Source of the DNA: Nitrososphaeraceae archaeon
Lineage (GTDB): Archaea; Thermoproteota; Nitrososphaeria; Nitrososphaerales; Nitrososphaeraceae
Length of the DNA: 14,462 nt
Assembly: GCA_025922735.1 (NCBI GenBank)
Contig: JAICHI010000012.1
Span: forward strand, 1 to 14,462
Direction of reading: 5' to 3'
Both the position numbers and the translations under genes were made by a program. The notes below the pieces were generated by a model. It did not search any database. It saw only the letters and a list, made by a program, of their open reading frames with translations, and had not been told where the DNA came from. Shown piece by piece: positions 13,349 to 14,462 of this stretch. The first letter of the stretch is position 1; each line of letters opens with the position of its first letter.

Positions 13349-14203
13349 TTAGCGCTTAAGAAGCTCTTTTAGCTCTTTCGCTAGTTTTCCTTTCAAAGCA
13401 TGCGTTTGTCCTTTCTTATAAGAAATAGTCTTCCATGTCATTACATCAAAAGGTAGTTTCTTTAAAGGTGTGGAGCAGATATGTATAGTAGGTTTGCCAA
13501 TTCCATGAGAAAATCCGACTTCATATAAAACATTAGGATTTGCTCCAGAAATATCGGCAATCATTACTATGCTATCCTTGATATCCTGCTTTAACTTTTG
13601 CACAATATCTCCTTGAAAGTATTCTTTATCGATACGTATACACGTTGCACCTACTGAGACAGCGGCATCGCTCATTGCCACAAAATACACATCATCGAAC
13701 TCCTCTTTGAAGGGCATGGCAGCTATAATCTTAGGTGTCCCCGCAATAGAGTATAGCGATGTAAGCATGGCCGATACTTTTGTCTTTTTTTGTGTGGTTT
13801 TGACTAGGTCGTTGACCAAGAGTGTTAGATCCTTAGCTGAAACAACTCCCTCGTCAACAAAACTTTTCTTAAGGTCCCTAATTACAAGGAATGCATGAGC
13901 GGCACCAGTCAGCTTCTTGTAATACTTTGCTTGTTGCTTAGCACGAGCTATATTCTGTTGTCCGGCTCTCCAACCTTTAACTTCGACTACGGCATAGGTT
14001 TGGTCGGGAAAGCGAACAAGAAAATCAGGCAATATTCCTCCTATTGCCGGTCGAGAAATGACTTCTAATCCAGTTTTACTCAGAGTTTCAAATATTTCCG
14101 TCTTAAGTTCGCTTTCTTGCGGTAGATGCCCCACACTTCGAACTTTAGGAGACTTATTTAAAAGAAGATCTATGATAACCAACAATAGTTGGGGAGGTAG
14201 CAT
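13349..14203 (-). CDS. PD-(D/E)xK nuclease-like + 2-deoxyribosyltransferase/TIR-like fusion (candidate defence effector)
   Basis: A 284-residue soluble protein with two recognisable domains. Residues about 28-110 look like a restriction-endonuclease-fold domain. An acidic helix (SELKTEIFETLSK) leads to Asp60 in GGILPDFLVRF, then Glu74-Val-Lys76 in YAVVEVKGW, the D-x13-ExK core, and Gln91 in QAKYYKKL. Residues about 157-262 match the nucleoside 2-deoxyribosyltransferase/TIR-like superfamily (called DRHyd in immunity literature): IIAAMPFKEEFDDVY, VMIADISG (Asp217), NPNVLYEVGFSHGIGKPTI with Glu228 in the catalytic-Glu position, and a final PFDV. Such domains often degrade NAD or nucleotides in antiviral systems. 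The gene looks more A+T-rich than its neighbours and is not linked to their pathway. Domain calls are by eye; the defence role is inferred. Confidence 0.8.
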   Translation of the reverse strand: MLPPQLLLVIIDLLLNKSPKVRSVGHLPQESELKTEIFETLSKTGLEVISRPAIGGILPDFLVRFPDQTYAVVEVKGWRAGQQNIARAKQQAKYYKKLTGAAHAFLVIRDLKKSFVDEGVVSAKDLTLLVNDLVKTTQKKTKVSAMLTSLYSIAGTPKIIAAMPFKEEFDDVYFVAMSDAAVSVGATCIRIDKEYFQGDIVQKLKQDIKDSIVMIADISGANPNVLYEVGFSHGIGKPTIHICSTPLKKLPFDVMTWKTISYKKGQTHALKGKLAKELKELLKR

Positions 14204-14349
14204 AAGAGAAGATAGGAACTAGTAAGAACTCAATCTGATCTTATTGTTAAGCACTATGTAATATGAGGTCTAATAGACTCCCTTCTGCTAATGGTTCCAA
14301 AAATAAACTTAAACATATGCTATACACGTAGAGTTACACTTTGTCAAAG

Positions 14350-14462
14350 TTGTCCGCAGAGGTAGATAGCTCTAACGGTTCGCATTTATCCTTTCCGAGA
14401 GGATCAGTGATCATGTCAGACAGTCATCCACGTATTCAGTACGCAGACATACGCCATAGCAA
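14350..14462 (+). CDS. Start of an unidentified gene running off the window
   Basis: From the TTG at 14350 the frame is open to the window edge (37 complete codons plus two bases). It starts MSAEVDSSNGSHLSFPRGSV and continues IMSDSHPRIQYADIRHS. TATA-like sequence at 14309-14325 (CTTAAACATATGCTATAC) is 28-35 bases upstream, as expected for a leaderless or short-leader message. Internal GTG (14407) and ATG (14413) codons are alternative starts. The polar N-terminus followed by PRIQYADIRHS has the look of a conserved cytoplasmic protein, but I do not recognise the family from this piece. Confidence 0.45.
   Translation, partial: MSAEVDSSNGSHLSFPRGSVIMSDSHPRIQYADIRHS

Noticed and set aside
13220..14348. 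CRISPR array or insertion sequence next to the defence-like gene
   Set aside because: No regularly spaced repeats, transposase frame or terminal inverted repeats are visible around it.

Overview
The window looks like chromosomal DNA of an ammonia-oxidising-type thaumarchaeon (Nitrososphaera-like). This placement is inference from gene content and style; no database search was run. The support is a set of archaeal information-processing genes (ribosomal protein S8e, SRP19, the H/ACA protein Gar1), an archaeal-type apgM phosphoglycerate mutase, many TTG/GTG starts, short or leaderless promoters with a TATA box about 26-35 bases before the start codon, a tRNA gene without encoded CCA, and an ScpA/ScpB pair.

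Layout. Positions 1-368 (minus) hold the N-terminal part of an Hsp20-type small heat-shock protein, divergent from a 233-residue protein with an ACT-like C-terminus (457-1158). A minus-strand tRNA-Arg(GCG) follows at 1225-1299. Then come a membrane-anchored helical protein and a 63-residue Cys/His protein with a clear leaderless promoter, both on the minus strand. From 2496 to 6247 the plus strand carries scpA, scpB, rps8e, an unrecognised 160-residue gene, srp19, gar1 and a 57-residue membrane protein. This is a housekeeping block for chromosome segregation, translation, protein targeting and RNA modification.

The block ends tail-to-tail with apgM (6248-7522, minus), preceded by a small basic protein. 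A very small CxxC/CxxC zinc-ribbon gene (7966-8106) lies before a GalT-family uridylyltransferase (8162-9199). Next are a four-helix membrane protein overlapping by four bases with a divergent WecB-type UDP-GlcNAc 2-epimerase homologue. These converge on a translationally adjacent pair: a Bacteroidetes-style GlmU-like hexapeptide-repeat protein and a stand-alone NDP-sugar nucleotidyltransferase. Positions 8162-13219 therefore form a sugar-nucleotide cluster, plausibly supplying activated amino-sugars for surface glycans or N-glycosylation.

The right end is accessory. A 284-residue minus-strand protein (13349-14203) combines an N-terminal PD-(D/E)xK nuclease-like domain with a C-terminal nucleoside 2-deoxyribosyltransferase/TIR-like (DRHyd-type) domain. 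This fits an antiviral effector and is the strongest candidate for an unusual system here. A TTG-started reading frame (from 14350, plus) runs off the window. No CRISPR array, insertion sequence or rRNA was seen. No gene-free stretch exceeds about 300 bases.
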